From the NCBI GenBank assembly GCA_937926355.1, contig CALAZP010000191.1, forward strand, positions 1 through 10,506: 10,506 nucleotides of DNA, read 5' to 3'. The DNA comes from an uncultured Saprospirales bacterium (GTDB lineage: Bacteria; Bacteroidota; Bacteroidia; Chitinophagales; Saprospiraceae). A program made the position numbers and the translations under genes. The notes beneath the pieces were generated by a model, which ran no database searches, was not told the DNA's origin, and saw only the letters and a program-made list of their open reading frames with translations. Numbering within the stretch: position 1 is the stretch's first letter; every line of letters begins with the position of its first letter. Shown here piece after piece: positions 1-7,267 of the stretch.

Positions 1-2280
1 AAATTTACCCAAGAATCATTCCCCTCTGAGATTTCGACCAACTGGATAGTGGTGGATGAACAGCAGAATATCGCTGGGATAGAAGAGGACGAGACTATTG
101 ATTGGTCTCCTTATCCATCGGGCACCTATCAATTATTTGGATTGGTGTATTCAGGGAATCTAACAGCTCAAATCGGTGACCCATTCAATGCTACTAACTT
201 TTCTTCTGACTGTTTTTCGCTATCCACTCAAGGAATTCCAGTCGACTTTTCTCGCCCTGATGGAGGGGAATTGCCCTTGGAAACTCGGTGGACTTGCAGC
301 AGTGGTTCTGGAGATATTTTATCACTACCCCTGAGTGATGATCTCATTTCACCCTTTCAGAACGCCTGGATTATTTTGGATTTGAACAGTAATCTTATCG
401 TTGACATTACGGATAGCGATACCCTAAGAACTGCAGATTATGAGGAGGGCGATTATCAAATCAAAAGGCTCTCCTATTTGGAATATCCTGAGGGGCTGAG
501 TATTGGTGCCATTTGGAATAGTGAATTTTCGGATTCCTCTGCTTGTTACGCTTGGTCTTCAGGAGCAATCAGATGGAAGAATACAGAGCCCATGGCTCCA
601 GCGCTTTCTTTTTCTGAAAAACCAAATCTTGTTATCGATACGATTTGCTTATTGAAAAACAACCGTTATATCGTTAGTTTGACGCCAACTTTTAACCCAG
701 ATTATTTTCATCGCATCATCATTACAGATGATTCCCAAATGGTCTTAGATGAAAACGCCACTTTGCAACCCGATTTTTCGGCTTTTGACGGTAAGCATTT
801 TCTTATTCATTCCATTGCTAGTTTAACGCCCATTACCATTACCCCAGGAGATACCTTGTCCCAAGTAATTGCCCAATCTACCCAGTGTATATCGGTTAGC
901 GAGGTCTTAGAAGTTGTAAAAACAGAAGTGGGAGGAGGTCGATTGACATCTGATTGGAACGCTGACTCAGATACGCTTTACACCTGTTTGCAAGATGGGA
1001 TGCCAGATTGGATAACCATTAGCCCCACACAACATTCGAACACTGCAACTTATACCTTATTGATCACCAATGCAGATGACGAAATATTGGGGATATTAAG
1101 TAATCCGACGAGAAACTATGACAATAATATTTTTGGGGAATTGCGGATATACGGGATTTCTCACGAAGGTCCATTAGATTTTTCCATAGGTGCACCGATT
1201 TCATCGGTAAAAGCGAAAGAAGGCTGTTGGGATTGGGCAGCCCAAAACCTTACGATAATTTCTGACAGAGTCAGTGGGGGTTCGATATCCTCTTCCTTTG
1301 GAGCAGAATACTTTGAATACTGTGGGGATGGTTCTCAACAACTGGTGCTGGAGACCACTTCTACAAGCAAGGTGGGTTATGCCTACCTATTGTGGGATAC
1401 AGATTCGATAATTCAACGGATGAGCATGACGGCAAACTTATCATTGGAGGGGCTTTCTCAGGATACCTATCAAATCTCCGCGGTTAGTTTCACAGGAATT
1501 TTTTCACTTGAGGTGGGTGATCCCATTTCTACCATTCCTGCTGACGGTTGTTACGAATGGTCAACCAATACTTTGGAATTCAATCTTCTGGGAGAAGTAG
1601 ATGCAGGAACTATTCAAGCCGTAGGGTATGAAACGGATACCATTTATACCTGTCCTGGTAATGGAATTTCAGATGTTATTGAATTAAACTATACCTCTAA
1701 TGTTGAAGATGGTCCCTATGCTTTTATGTTGACTGATGCAGTGGATACCATTTTATATCCAAGCCTTCCAAGTACGGGATTACTAAATTTTGAAAATGCT
1801 CCTGAAGGGATTTATAAAGCCTATGGCATCTCTTATACTGGACAACTGAATGGCCAAGCCAATCGCAATATCAAAACCCTGGAACTCTCCGATGAATGCT
1901 ATGCTTGGACTCCTAACCCCTTAGTTATCGTGAATCAATTTCCTAGTGCAGGGAGTATTTACACTGAGGGAATAGAAGGGGAAGTTCATTTTACTTCCTC
2001 TTGTGATACCACAAAAACACCAGAATTTTGGTCTTTTTACTTTGAAGAAAAAATGGGTTTTTCTGCTTTTGTGGTGACTACCTCTACAGGGGATATTATT
2101 AAAACGCTGCATGAAGGAGAACCTTTTGAAGTTCCCATTCAATATGCGTGTCAAACCTTGACCATTATGGGCATGGCATATACTGGAATATTACAGAATT
2201 TGGAGGGCCAAAATATCAATCAATTGGAATTGGAGCTTTGTTATGCGCTTTCAGCTAATCAAATAACCCTAATACCATCC
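1..2280 (+). repeat. Seven tandem protein-level repeats of about 113 residues with paired cysteines
   Basis: The repeats are visible in protein, not as DNA identity. The first cysteine codon of each unit (C-Y/F/W-x-W/L-S motif) falls at 211, 544, 886, 1225, 1549, 1897 and 2239, giving spacings of 111, 114, 113, 108, 116 and 114 codons. A second cysteine, often in a D-T-x-Y-x-C context, falls at 295, 646, 985, 1321, 1651 and 2002. Before each first Cys stands a Y-x-(I/L)-x-G-(I/L)-x-Y-x-G segment. One Cys pair per unit suggests a disulfide-stabilised beta-rich domain, which is inference. The third unit is the most diverged in its C-x-x-S segment, and the last copy is cut after the first Cys by the linker. 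Confidence 0.8.
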
Positions 2281-2607
2281 GAAGGCGCTCAGCAGCAGCC
2301 ACCAAGTGAACCGTTGGTTGTTAACCCTACTTATAAAGCTTCCCATTCCTTCAAAATTTATCCCAATCCCGTATCGTCAGGAGCTTCATTACATATCGAA
2401 TTTTCAACCGAAGGGATCATAGATTTGGATGCCACCTACGAATTAAACATATACGATATTACAGGGAGGAGAAGGGTCGAACACAGAGTAAGTACTGAAA
2501 GGGGAAGTGCAGAAATAAAATTAGGTAAACTCCCAAGGGGAATTTACCTAATTGATATATGGAACAATAATAAACGACTAGAAACTCAACAATTGTTGAT
2601 ACAATAA
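1..2607 (+). CDS. Large secreted repeat protein with class A T9SS sorting domain, 5' end outside window
   Basis: The frame is open from base 1, so the true start lies upstream; the GTG at 49 is only an internal codon. What is visible is about 868 residues. Bases 1-2280 encode seven diverged units of roughly 113 residues, each with the pattern G-x-Y-x-(I/L)-x-G-(I/L)-x-Y-x-G, then C-(Y/F/W)-x-(W/L)-S, and a second Cys in most units. A Gln/Pro-rich linker (about 2281-2340) leads to a C-terminal domain at 2344-2604, starting FKIYPNPV, with ITGR and LPRGIYLI motifs. This is the class A (Por secretion) sorting domain, which in known systems directs export across the outer membrane by T9SS and is cleaved when the protein is attached or released. 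No catalytic domain is visible; an adhesive or structural surface role is inference only. It ends 7 bases before the convergent rplS stop. Confidence 0.85.
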   Translation, partial: KFTQESFPSEISTNWIVVDEQQNIAGIEEDETIDWSPYPSGTYQLFGLVYSGNLTAQIGDPFNATNFSSDCFSLSTQGIPVDFSRPDGGELPLETRWTCSSGSGDILSLPLSDDLISPFQNAWIILDLNSNLIVDITDSDTLRTADYEEGDYQIKRLSYLEYPEGLSIGAIWNSEFSDSSACYAWSSGAIRWKNTEPMAPALSFSEKPNLVIDTICLLKNNRYIVSLTPTFNPDYFHRIIITDDSQMVLDENATLQPDFSAFDGKHFLIHSIASLTPITITPGDTLSQVIAQSTQCISVSEVLEVVKTEVGGGRLTSDWNADSDTLYTCLQDGMPDWITISPTQHSNTATYTLLITNADDEILGILSNPTRNYDNNIFGELRIYGISHEGPLDFSIGAPISSVKAKEGCWDWAAQNLTIISDRVSGGSISSSFGAEYFEYCGDGSQQLVLETTSTSKVGYAYLLWDTDSIIQRMSMTANLSLEGLSQDTYQISAVSFTGIFSLEVGDPISTIPADGCYEWSTNTLEFNLLGEVDAGTIQAVGYETDTIYTCPGNGISDVIELNYTSNVEDGPYAFMLTDAVDTILYPSLPSTGLLNFENAPEGIYKAYGISYTGQLNGQANRNIKTLELSDECYAWTPNPLVIVNQFPSAGSIYTEGIEGEVHFTSSCDTTKTPEFWSFYFEEKMGFSAFVVTTSTGDIIKTLHEGEPFEVPIQYACQTLTIMGMAYTGILQNLEGQNINQLELELCYALSANQITLIPSEGAQQQPPSEPLVVNPTYKASHSFKIYPNPVSSGASLHIEFSTEGIIDLDATYELNIYDITGRRRVEHRVSTERGSAEIKLGKLPRGIYLIDIWNNNKRLETQQLLIQ

Positions 2608-2614
2608 GAGAGGT

Positions 2615-2971
2615 TTATTTTTTAGAGTAAGTACGCTCTTTAATTCTAGCTTTCTTACCTACTAATTCACGCAAGTAATACAATTTAGCTCTTCTAACTT
2701 TACCTCTTTTCAACAGTTTAACATCGGCAATATTAGGGGAAGCGAAAGGAAAAATACGCTCGACCCCTACTCCGTTAGACATTTTTCTTACAGTAAAGTA
2801 CTTATTTAGGCCCTCTCCTGTTATTTTAATGACGTCACCTCTAAATGTTTGTATTCTTTCTTTGTCCCCTTCTATGATTTTATAGTCAACAGCAACGTTA
2901 TCACCAGGTCTGAAAGCTGGGAATTTACTTTCTTTTAACAATTGCTCGTTTACAAACTTTATGGCGTCCAT
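2615..2971 (-). CDS. rplS: 50S ribosomal protein L19
   Basis: This encodes 118 residues, the usual length for bacterial L19, a large-subunit protein placed at the interface with the 30S subunit. Family hallmarks are clear: F-R-P-G-D near residue 20, Q-T-F-R-G-D-V-I around 41-48, G-V-G-V-E-R-I-F-P at about 67-75, and the near-invariant K-V-R-R-A-K-L-Y-Y-L-R with K-A-R-I-K-E close to the end. The ATG at 2971 gives the expected N-terminus (D-A-I-K-F-V). In many bacteria rplS sits in a rpsP-rimM-trmD-rplS operon; here its upstream neighbour is a PKD surface-protein gene, so it stands apart from that set. A good promoter in the 50-base gap suggests it is transcribed on its own. The stop codon lies 7 bases from the convergent stop of the repeat-protein gene. 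Confidence 0.97.
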   Translation of the reverse strand: MDAIKFVNEQLLKESKFPAFRPGDNVAVDYKIIEGDKERIQTFRGDVIKITGEGLNKYFTVRKMSNGVGVERIFPFASPNIADVKLLKRGKVRRAKLYYLRELVGKKARIKERTYSKK

Positions 2972-2998
2972 GATATTAGATTTTATTTTTTAGCCGTG

Positions 2999-3029
2999 CA
3001 AAGGTAAGAAAAAAAATTATTTCAGCGAA
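2999..3029 (-). promoter_or_regulatory. Bacteroidota-type promoter of rplS
   Basis: Read on the minus strand, a perfect -7 box TACCTTTG (2999-3006) follows TTCG (3026-3029, three of four matches to TTTG) after a 19-base gap, as expected for the Bacteroidota primary sigma factor. Transcription would start near 2993-2996, leaving an AT-rich leader of about 25 bases with no Shine-Dalgarno. The upstream element lies in the last codons and stop of the preceding PKD-protein gene. Confidence 0.6.
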
Positions 3030-5280
3030 TTAAAGTTGCAAAAGTTTGGTATTCAAATGGAGCACCTCTTGGCCCTAGAAAATTTACCTTTACCACATAG
3101 ACTCCTGAAGGAGCTGGTTCACCATCAGAACCTTGTATTCCATTCCAACCAGAATTTGGATCTTGGGATTTAAATACCATTTCTCCCCATCTGTTCCAGA
3201 TAGTCATTTCAAAATTAGAAATTCCATCCAGCTGCCCCACTCCTTTATAAGCTTCATTTCTACCATCGTAATTAGGGGTAAATGCGTTGGGTAAAAAGTA
3301 TCTAATTTCAGGAATCACATCTATGACTTGATAAGAAGTATCTCGACATCCGTTGGGGTGAATAACTACTTGCTGCACGGTATAGCGCCCTGAATCTTGA
3401 TAACTATGGATGGGGTTATTAGTAAAATCCTTTTCCCCGTCACCAAAATCCCATTCCCAACCGGCAATCAAACCAGTAGATTGATCAAAAAAAGACAATT
3501 CTGGAGATAAATTGGTAGGCATATCGGGAGAAAAAGTAAAATCTGCTTCTGGTGCATCTAATATTTCAATCAGGTTGTAAAAAGTAGTATCGGTTTGACA
3601 TCCTATAGGTGAAGTAATATCCACGGCTACCGTATATAATCCAGTTTTTTCGTAAAGATGGGTTGGGCTGATTTCATCGCCATCTCCCCCATCACCAAAA
3701 TCCCAAGAGATGTCATAGGTATCATCGATGGGAAAGGATAGATTATTGAAAAAAATAGAAGCTGGGGTACAACCGGTGAAATCCGAAGGTGCTATGACAA
3801 TTAAAGAAGGTACCGGAAAGTATTTGATAGACTTAGTGATCTGATCTTTACATTGATTGTTATCTGTAACCGTAAGAGAAACAGGAATATCTCCCGGCTC
3901 TTTATAAAGGTGGGTGGGGTTCCTAAGCTGATTGGAAATTCCATCTCCGAAATCCCACTCCCATGCAATCAACTGATCACCACCAGTAACAGATAAATCA
4001 GTGAAAGCTACTGGACCAGATATACAGGTATCGTATTCGTATTCAAAATCAGCAGTAATGTCTGGATAAATTACCACATTTATATTAGCGGTATCTCCAC
4101 AGTCAGTATTGGGATTTAAAATCAATTGTCCTTTGTAATTACCAATTCCAGGGAAAGTAACCGTTGGGGACCAATCTTTATATTTGGAGATATTGCCATT
4201 GATATCAAAACTCCATTCATAGGAGCTAATAGCGGCCCTTTGAAAAGATCGATTGATAAAATTGATATCGTATTCTCCGCACGAATTAATCAAATATTCT
4301 TGATCGTTAATTACTGCATCTTTTTCTATATCAGCTACCACAATGGGGTCGCAATTGGCGACGTTAAACTGAAAATCTCTGAAAACTTTGCTGAGGAGGA
4401 CTCCATCCCGATATTCTGAAACACAAACGCCTACTACATATTGACCCAATCTATTCGGTTTGCCAGTTATATATCCGGAGATAGGGTTAATAGTCACCAC
4501 AGGATCTCCCCCCATAGGATTACCTGGGCTATAAAGTGGGGCAACGAAAGTTACATAATCATAAGGTGGCGGACAGGCCGGAGTTGGGATAGCTCCTTCA
4601 CAAGATACTGCAGCTGCTCCATTCAATAAAGGGCCACCACCTCGAAGTGGACTACAAAACTCATAGATCAATTGATCGCCATCTTTATCCGTAGCGCTAT
4701 GATCAAAATTGATTTCATTATCGTTACAAATAACTGTAGGAGGAAAATTATCAAATACAGGGCTGTTGTTGCAAACCTTTTGTCCTTCTGGAGTAATCTC
4801 TATGGTATAGGTAGCCCCCATATCTTGAGGTCGGATAATATTATTAATCGTAACGTTACGGCAACATCTTTGATAGCTGATGTGATAACTGTCCTCGCTT
4901 AATGGCAAATTAATTCCATATTCGCTGAGCTTGAATTGATAAACGCCCTGTTGGGTGCAAACATTAGGTGGAATCAAACAGGGATAGTCGGGAGCCCCCA
5001 CTGATTTAATTTCATCCAAATTAATATTCAATCTATGAATATAACTGCTCTGAGTCATCCCGCTACAGTTACCTTCTGGACATTTATAAATTCCAATAGA
5101 AGCCACTTGATCGATTTCCGCACAGTTGGTACAGTTACAATCCCTATATAAGGTGAGGGTGAATTCATAATCGCCTCCTCCTAAACACTCATAAGTGATG
5201 GAACCGCCGATGATGTGCCTGCCAAAAGAGTTCCATGGTAGGGAACACAGGACCATAATGATTAGCGTTACCTTTTTCAT
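3022..5280 (-). CDS. Secreted PKD-domain protein with class B T9SS (gliding motility-associated) C-terminal domain
   Basis: This encodes 752 residues. Residues 1-20 form a signal peptide (MKK, hydrophobic core, SFG before RHIIGG). The N-terminal module, about 21-310, is Cys-rich, with RHIIGGSITYECLG, L-Y-R-D-C-N-C, Y-Q-R-C-C-R-N (135-142) and a D-K-D-G-D segment (198-202) resembling cadherin-like repeats. A weak PKD-like domain spans about 318-406. Three clear PKD domains follow, marked W-D-F-G-D-G at 442-447, 526-531 and 610-615, each with a downstream H-x-Y turn. Residues 660-752 are the class B sorting domain (F-L-P-N-A-F-T-P-N-Y-D-G, then W-N-R-W-G-E and S-G-V-Y). Known systems export such proteins by T9SS to the cell surface or medium; a link to gliding is only by family name. 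The gene starts 4 bases after the peptidase stop, so co-transcription is likely. The exact partner or ligand cannot be read from sequence. Confidence 0.9.
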   Translation of the reverse strand: MKKVTLIIMVLCSLPWNSFGRHIIGGSITYECLGGGDYEFTLTLYRDCNCTNCAEIDQVASIGIYKCPEGNCSGMTQSSYIHRLNINLDEIKSVGAPDYPCLIPPNVCTQQGVYQFKLSEYGINLPLSEDSYHISYQRCCRNVTINNIIRPQDMGATYTIEITPEGQKVCNNSPVFDNFPPTVICNDNEINFDHSATDKDGDQLIYEFCSPLRGGGPLLNGAAAVSCEGAIPTPACPPPYDYVTFVAPLYSPGNPMGGDPVVTINPISGYITGKPNRLGQYVVGVCVSEYRDGVLLSKVFRDFQFNVANCDPIVVADIEKDAVINDQEYLINSCGEYDINFINRSFQRAAISSYEWSFDINGNISKYKDWSPTVTFPGIGNYKGQLILNPNTDCGDTANINVVIYPDITADFEYEYDTCISGPVAFTDLSVTGGDQLIAWEWDFGDGISNQLRNPTHLYKEPGDIPVSLTVTDNNQCKDQITKSIKYFPVPSLIVIAPSDFTGCTPASIFFNNLSFPIDDTYDISWDFGDGGDGDEISPTHLYEKTGLYTVAVDITSPIGCQTDTTFYNLIEILDAPEADFTFSPDMPTNLSPELSFFDQSTGLIAGWEWDFGDGEKDFTNNPIHSYQDSGRYTVQQVVIHPNGCRDTSYQVIDVIPEIRYFLPNAFTPNYDGRNEAYKGVGQLDGISNFEMTIWNRWGEMVFKSQDPNSGWNGIQGSDGEPAPSGVYVVKVNFLGPRGAPFEYQTFATLIR

Positions 5281-5284
5281 TCGT

Positions 5285-6706
5285 TTATTTTTTATCCTTC
5301 AACCAATCTATTGCCGCTTGTATATCTGGATCAAACTTATTTAGATACTTGATTTTTAATTGTTCACCGTACAACATTTGTGCAATTTCACCTTTGGTAG
5401 TAGCATCTAAAGTTGAAAAGACTTCCGTTTCTAATATCTCGTAAAGGTAGTTTTCTGAAGAATCCTTCACTTGAGTAATCATCTCTTCATTTGACTTAAT
5501 AAATTTAAATGCTTGCTCTCTGGTTTGCTCAGGGTCGTAAAAAATGGAATCCAGCTCCACCGTTATATCTGGAATGATTCTTCCCTCTTGATTTCCATTG
5601 TCCAAGAATTCCCCTCCCTTGAATGGCTTTTGAATCGCTTTTCCCGAAGGGGTAAAAAACTTGCTTACAGAAAGTCGAATTGCACTTCCATCGTGAAGGT
5701 TGTATTGTTCTTGTACCAGTCCTTTACCAAAGGATGGCCTTCCAATGATCGCTGCTCGATCCAGGTCTTGAAGGGTACCGGCTATAATTTCACTTGCCGA
5801 GGCTGATTGCTCGTCGATGAGAATAACGATTTCTTTGAGTCTAAAAAAAGCTCGACCTGAGGATTTATACTCTACTTTTCCAGTATGGGCACCTTCTGTT
5901 TTAAGAATGACCAAATTTTTTTCAGGCACCAGTTGGTTGATGATTTTAATAGATTCTTCTAATAGGCCCCCTGGATTTTGTCTCAGATCAATAATTAAAT
6001 TTTCCGCGGATTGAAAAGTAATAAGTTCCTCCAGTTCCCTCATAAAATCTCGATAAGCATTCCCGGAAAATCTAGATAATTTGATATACGCAATTTTAGG
6101 TGCAATCAGATAAGCGGCTTTGACTGAAGAATTGGGTATTTTCTCCCGGGTGAGGGTAAATTGAATGGGGTTTTCAGCGTAATCCAAACAACTCAAGGTA
6201 ACAGGGGTGTTTTCCGTTCCTCTGACCAGTTGCACAATTTCATCAGACTGCAATCCTTGCTGAAGTATACTAGTAGAATCTACTGCAGCTATTTTGTATC
6301 CTGGCCTGATTCCAGCTTTCCAGGCTGGGCCTTCTCGGACTACCGCAGTAATAATGGGGGTATCTTTTTGGAGAACAAACTCTAATCCAATGCCTTGATA
6401 ATCTCCCCTCAAATCCTCGTTTATTCTTTCCAATCGAGTCTTGGGAATATATCCAGAATGCGGATCCAATTGCTCCAACATGGACTCAATGACTTGGGTA
6501 ATTAAGGAATCTCTATCTATGTCCGTCACATATCTGCCTTCAATGTATCGCAAAAGTTCTTCTATTCGATTATCGCCTTTGATATCCAGAATGGGTGTAC
6601 TTTGGCTTTCACTAAAACGAAGTCCTGTCCACATTCCCCCAACGAAAACAAAGGCAATAAAAAGGGGCAATCCAATCAGCCAATAATTTCTTTTGGTTTC
6701 AGTCAT
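5285..6706 (-). CDS. S41 family C-terminal processing peptidase (Ctp/Prc type)
   Basis: This encodes 473 residues. A single N-terminal hydrophobic segment (about 9-27) serves as a signal anchor, placing the enzyme in the periplasm. D-P-H-S-G-Y (81-86) is the usual start of the processing-protease core. A PDZ domain covers about 100-185 (G-I-G-L-E-F, then G-P-A-W-K-A-G-I-R-P-G). The peptidase domain follows: N-L-I-I-D-L-R-Q-N-P-G-G (236-247), S-A-S-A-S-E (301-306) and S-F-G-K-G-L-V-Q (325-332). By alignment with E. coli Prc spacing, Ser303 and Lys328 form the catalytic dyad, with Gln332 as the probable third residue. These enzymes cleave near the C-termini of envelope proteins. The tail after about 385 is helical and lineage-specific. 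A divergent Lrp-type gene lies upstream, and the PKD-protein gene follows by 4 bases, which invites the idea of a shared envelope role. Confidence 0.93.
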   Translation of the reverse strand: MTETKRNYWLIGLPLFIAFVFVGGMWTGLRFSESQSTPILDIKGDNRIEELLRYIEGRYVTDIDRDSLITQVIESMLEQLDPHSGYIPKTRLERINEDLRGDYQGIGLEFVLQKDTPIITAVVREGPAWKAGIRPGYKIAAVDSTSILQQGLQSDEIVQLVRGTENTPVTLSCLDYAENPIQFTLTREKIPNSSVKAAYLIAPKIAYIKLSRFSGNAYRDFMRELEELITFQSAENLIIDLRQNPGGLLEESIKIINQLVPEKNLVILKTEGAHTGKVEYKSSGRAFFRLKEIVILIDEQSASASEIIAGTLQDLDRAAIIGRPSFGKGLVQEQYNLHDGSAIRLSVSKFFTPSGKAIQKPFKGGEFLDNGNQEGRIIPDITVELDSIFYDPEQTREQAFKFIKSNEEMITQVKDSSENYLYEILETEVFSTLDATTKGEIAQMLYGEQLKIKYLNKFDPDIQAAIDWLKDKK

Positions 6707-6787
6707 TCAACTTTTATTTTAACTTTAAAGTAAAGACAAAATCATCAACATTTAGGTTGGTGCAAAAATTATTTTAATCGAATAAAT

Positions 6788-7267
6788 ATGACACAGAGCT
6801 TCGAAGTTGATTCACTAGATAGACAAATCCTGGCACTTTTGATGGAAAATGCAAAAATGACTTATGCTGAAATCGGTAGAAAATTATTTGTATCTGGAGG
6901 GACCATTCACGTGAGGATGAAAAAGTTGGAGGAAGCAGGGGTGGTAAAGGGTCAGCAATTATTGGTAGATCAAGAAAAGTTGGGTTTTGATGTGGTGGCC
7001 TTTTTGGGTATTTATCTCGATAAAAGTTCCCTATATGCTGAAGTTTCAGAACAACTTAAGAAAATCCCCGAAGTAGTGAGTGCCCATTATACAACAGGAC
7101 TATACAACATCTTCGCTAAGATTGTTTGCCGCGACACCAACCATCTGCGGGAAGTTCTTCACGACAAACTCCAAAAGATAAGTGGACTGCAGCGAACGGA
7201 AACCTTCATTTCTCTAGAAGCTAGTATTGAAAGGCCAATAGCGATTATTGATCAGGCACCTAAGTAG
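6788..7267 (+). CDS. Lrp/AsnC family transcriptional regulator
   Basis: This encodes 159 residues with the standard two-domain layout. Residues 7-55 are the winged helix-turn-helix (L-D-R-Q-I-L, N-A-K-M-T-Y-A-E-I-G, V-S-G-G-T-I-H-V-R-M-K-K-L). Residues about 66-145 are the RAM effector/oligomerisation domain, with A-H-Y-T-T-G-L-Y-N (99-107) and R-T-E-T-F-I-S-L (136-143). Proteins of this family form dimers to octamers that bind DNA and often sense amino acids. Position 107 is Asn where many family members carry Asp; I recall Ser or Asn at this site in other Bacteroidota paralogues, so it is probably lineage-typical. The ATG at 6788 leaves 81 bases to the divergent peptidase start, room for self-regulation or joint control. 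The stop overlaps the end of rpoD. Its targets cannot be inferred beyond the neighbours. Confidence 0.92.
   Translation: MTQSFEVDSLDRQILALLMENAKMTYAEIGRKLFVSGGTIHVRMKKLEEAGVVKGQQLLVDQEKLGFDVVAFLGIYLDKSSLYAEVSEQLKKIPEVVSAHYTTGLYNIFAKIVCRDTNHLREVLHDKLQKISGLQRTETFISLEASIERPIAIIDQAPK

Noticed and set aside
3007..3021. T-run (minus strand) after the PKD-protein stop as an intrinsic terminator
   Set aside because: There is no stable GC-rich stem before it, and it lies between the two promoter elements of rplS.
4126..4419. 97-codon open frame on the plus strand
   Set aside because: Lies wholly antisense to the PKD-protein gene, with no recognisable domain; the same holds for the plus-strand frames at 4441-4629 and 4672-4902.
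5513..6686. Four plus-strand open frames of 65-97 codons
   Set aside because: All are antisense to the S41 peptidase gene and have no sensible protein features.
6753..6770. Possible promoters in the divergent region: TAGGTTGG (plus, 6753-6760) and AATTTTTG (minus, 6763-6770)
   Set aside because: Each misses one base of TAnnTTTG and neither has a convincing TTTG at the right distance, so they were not listed as features.
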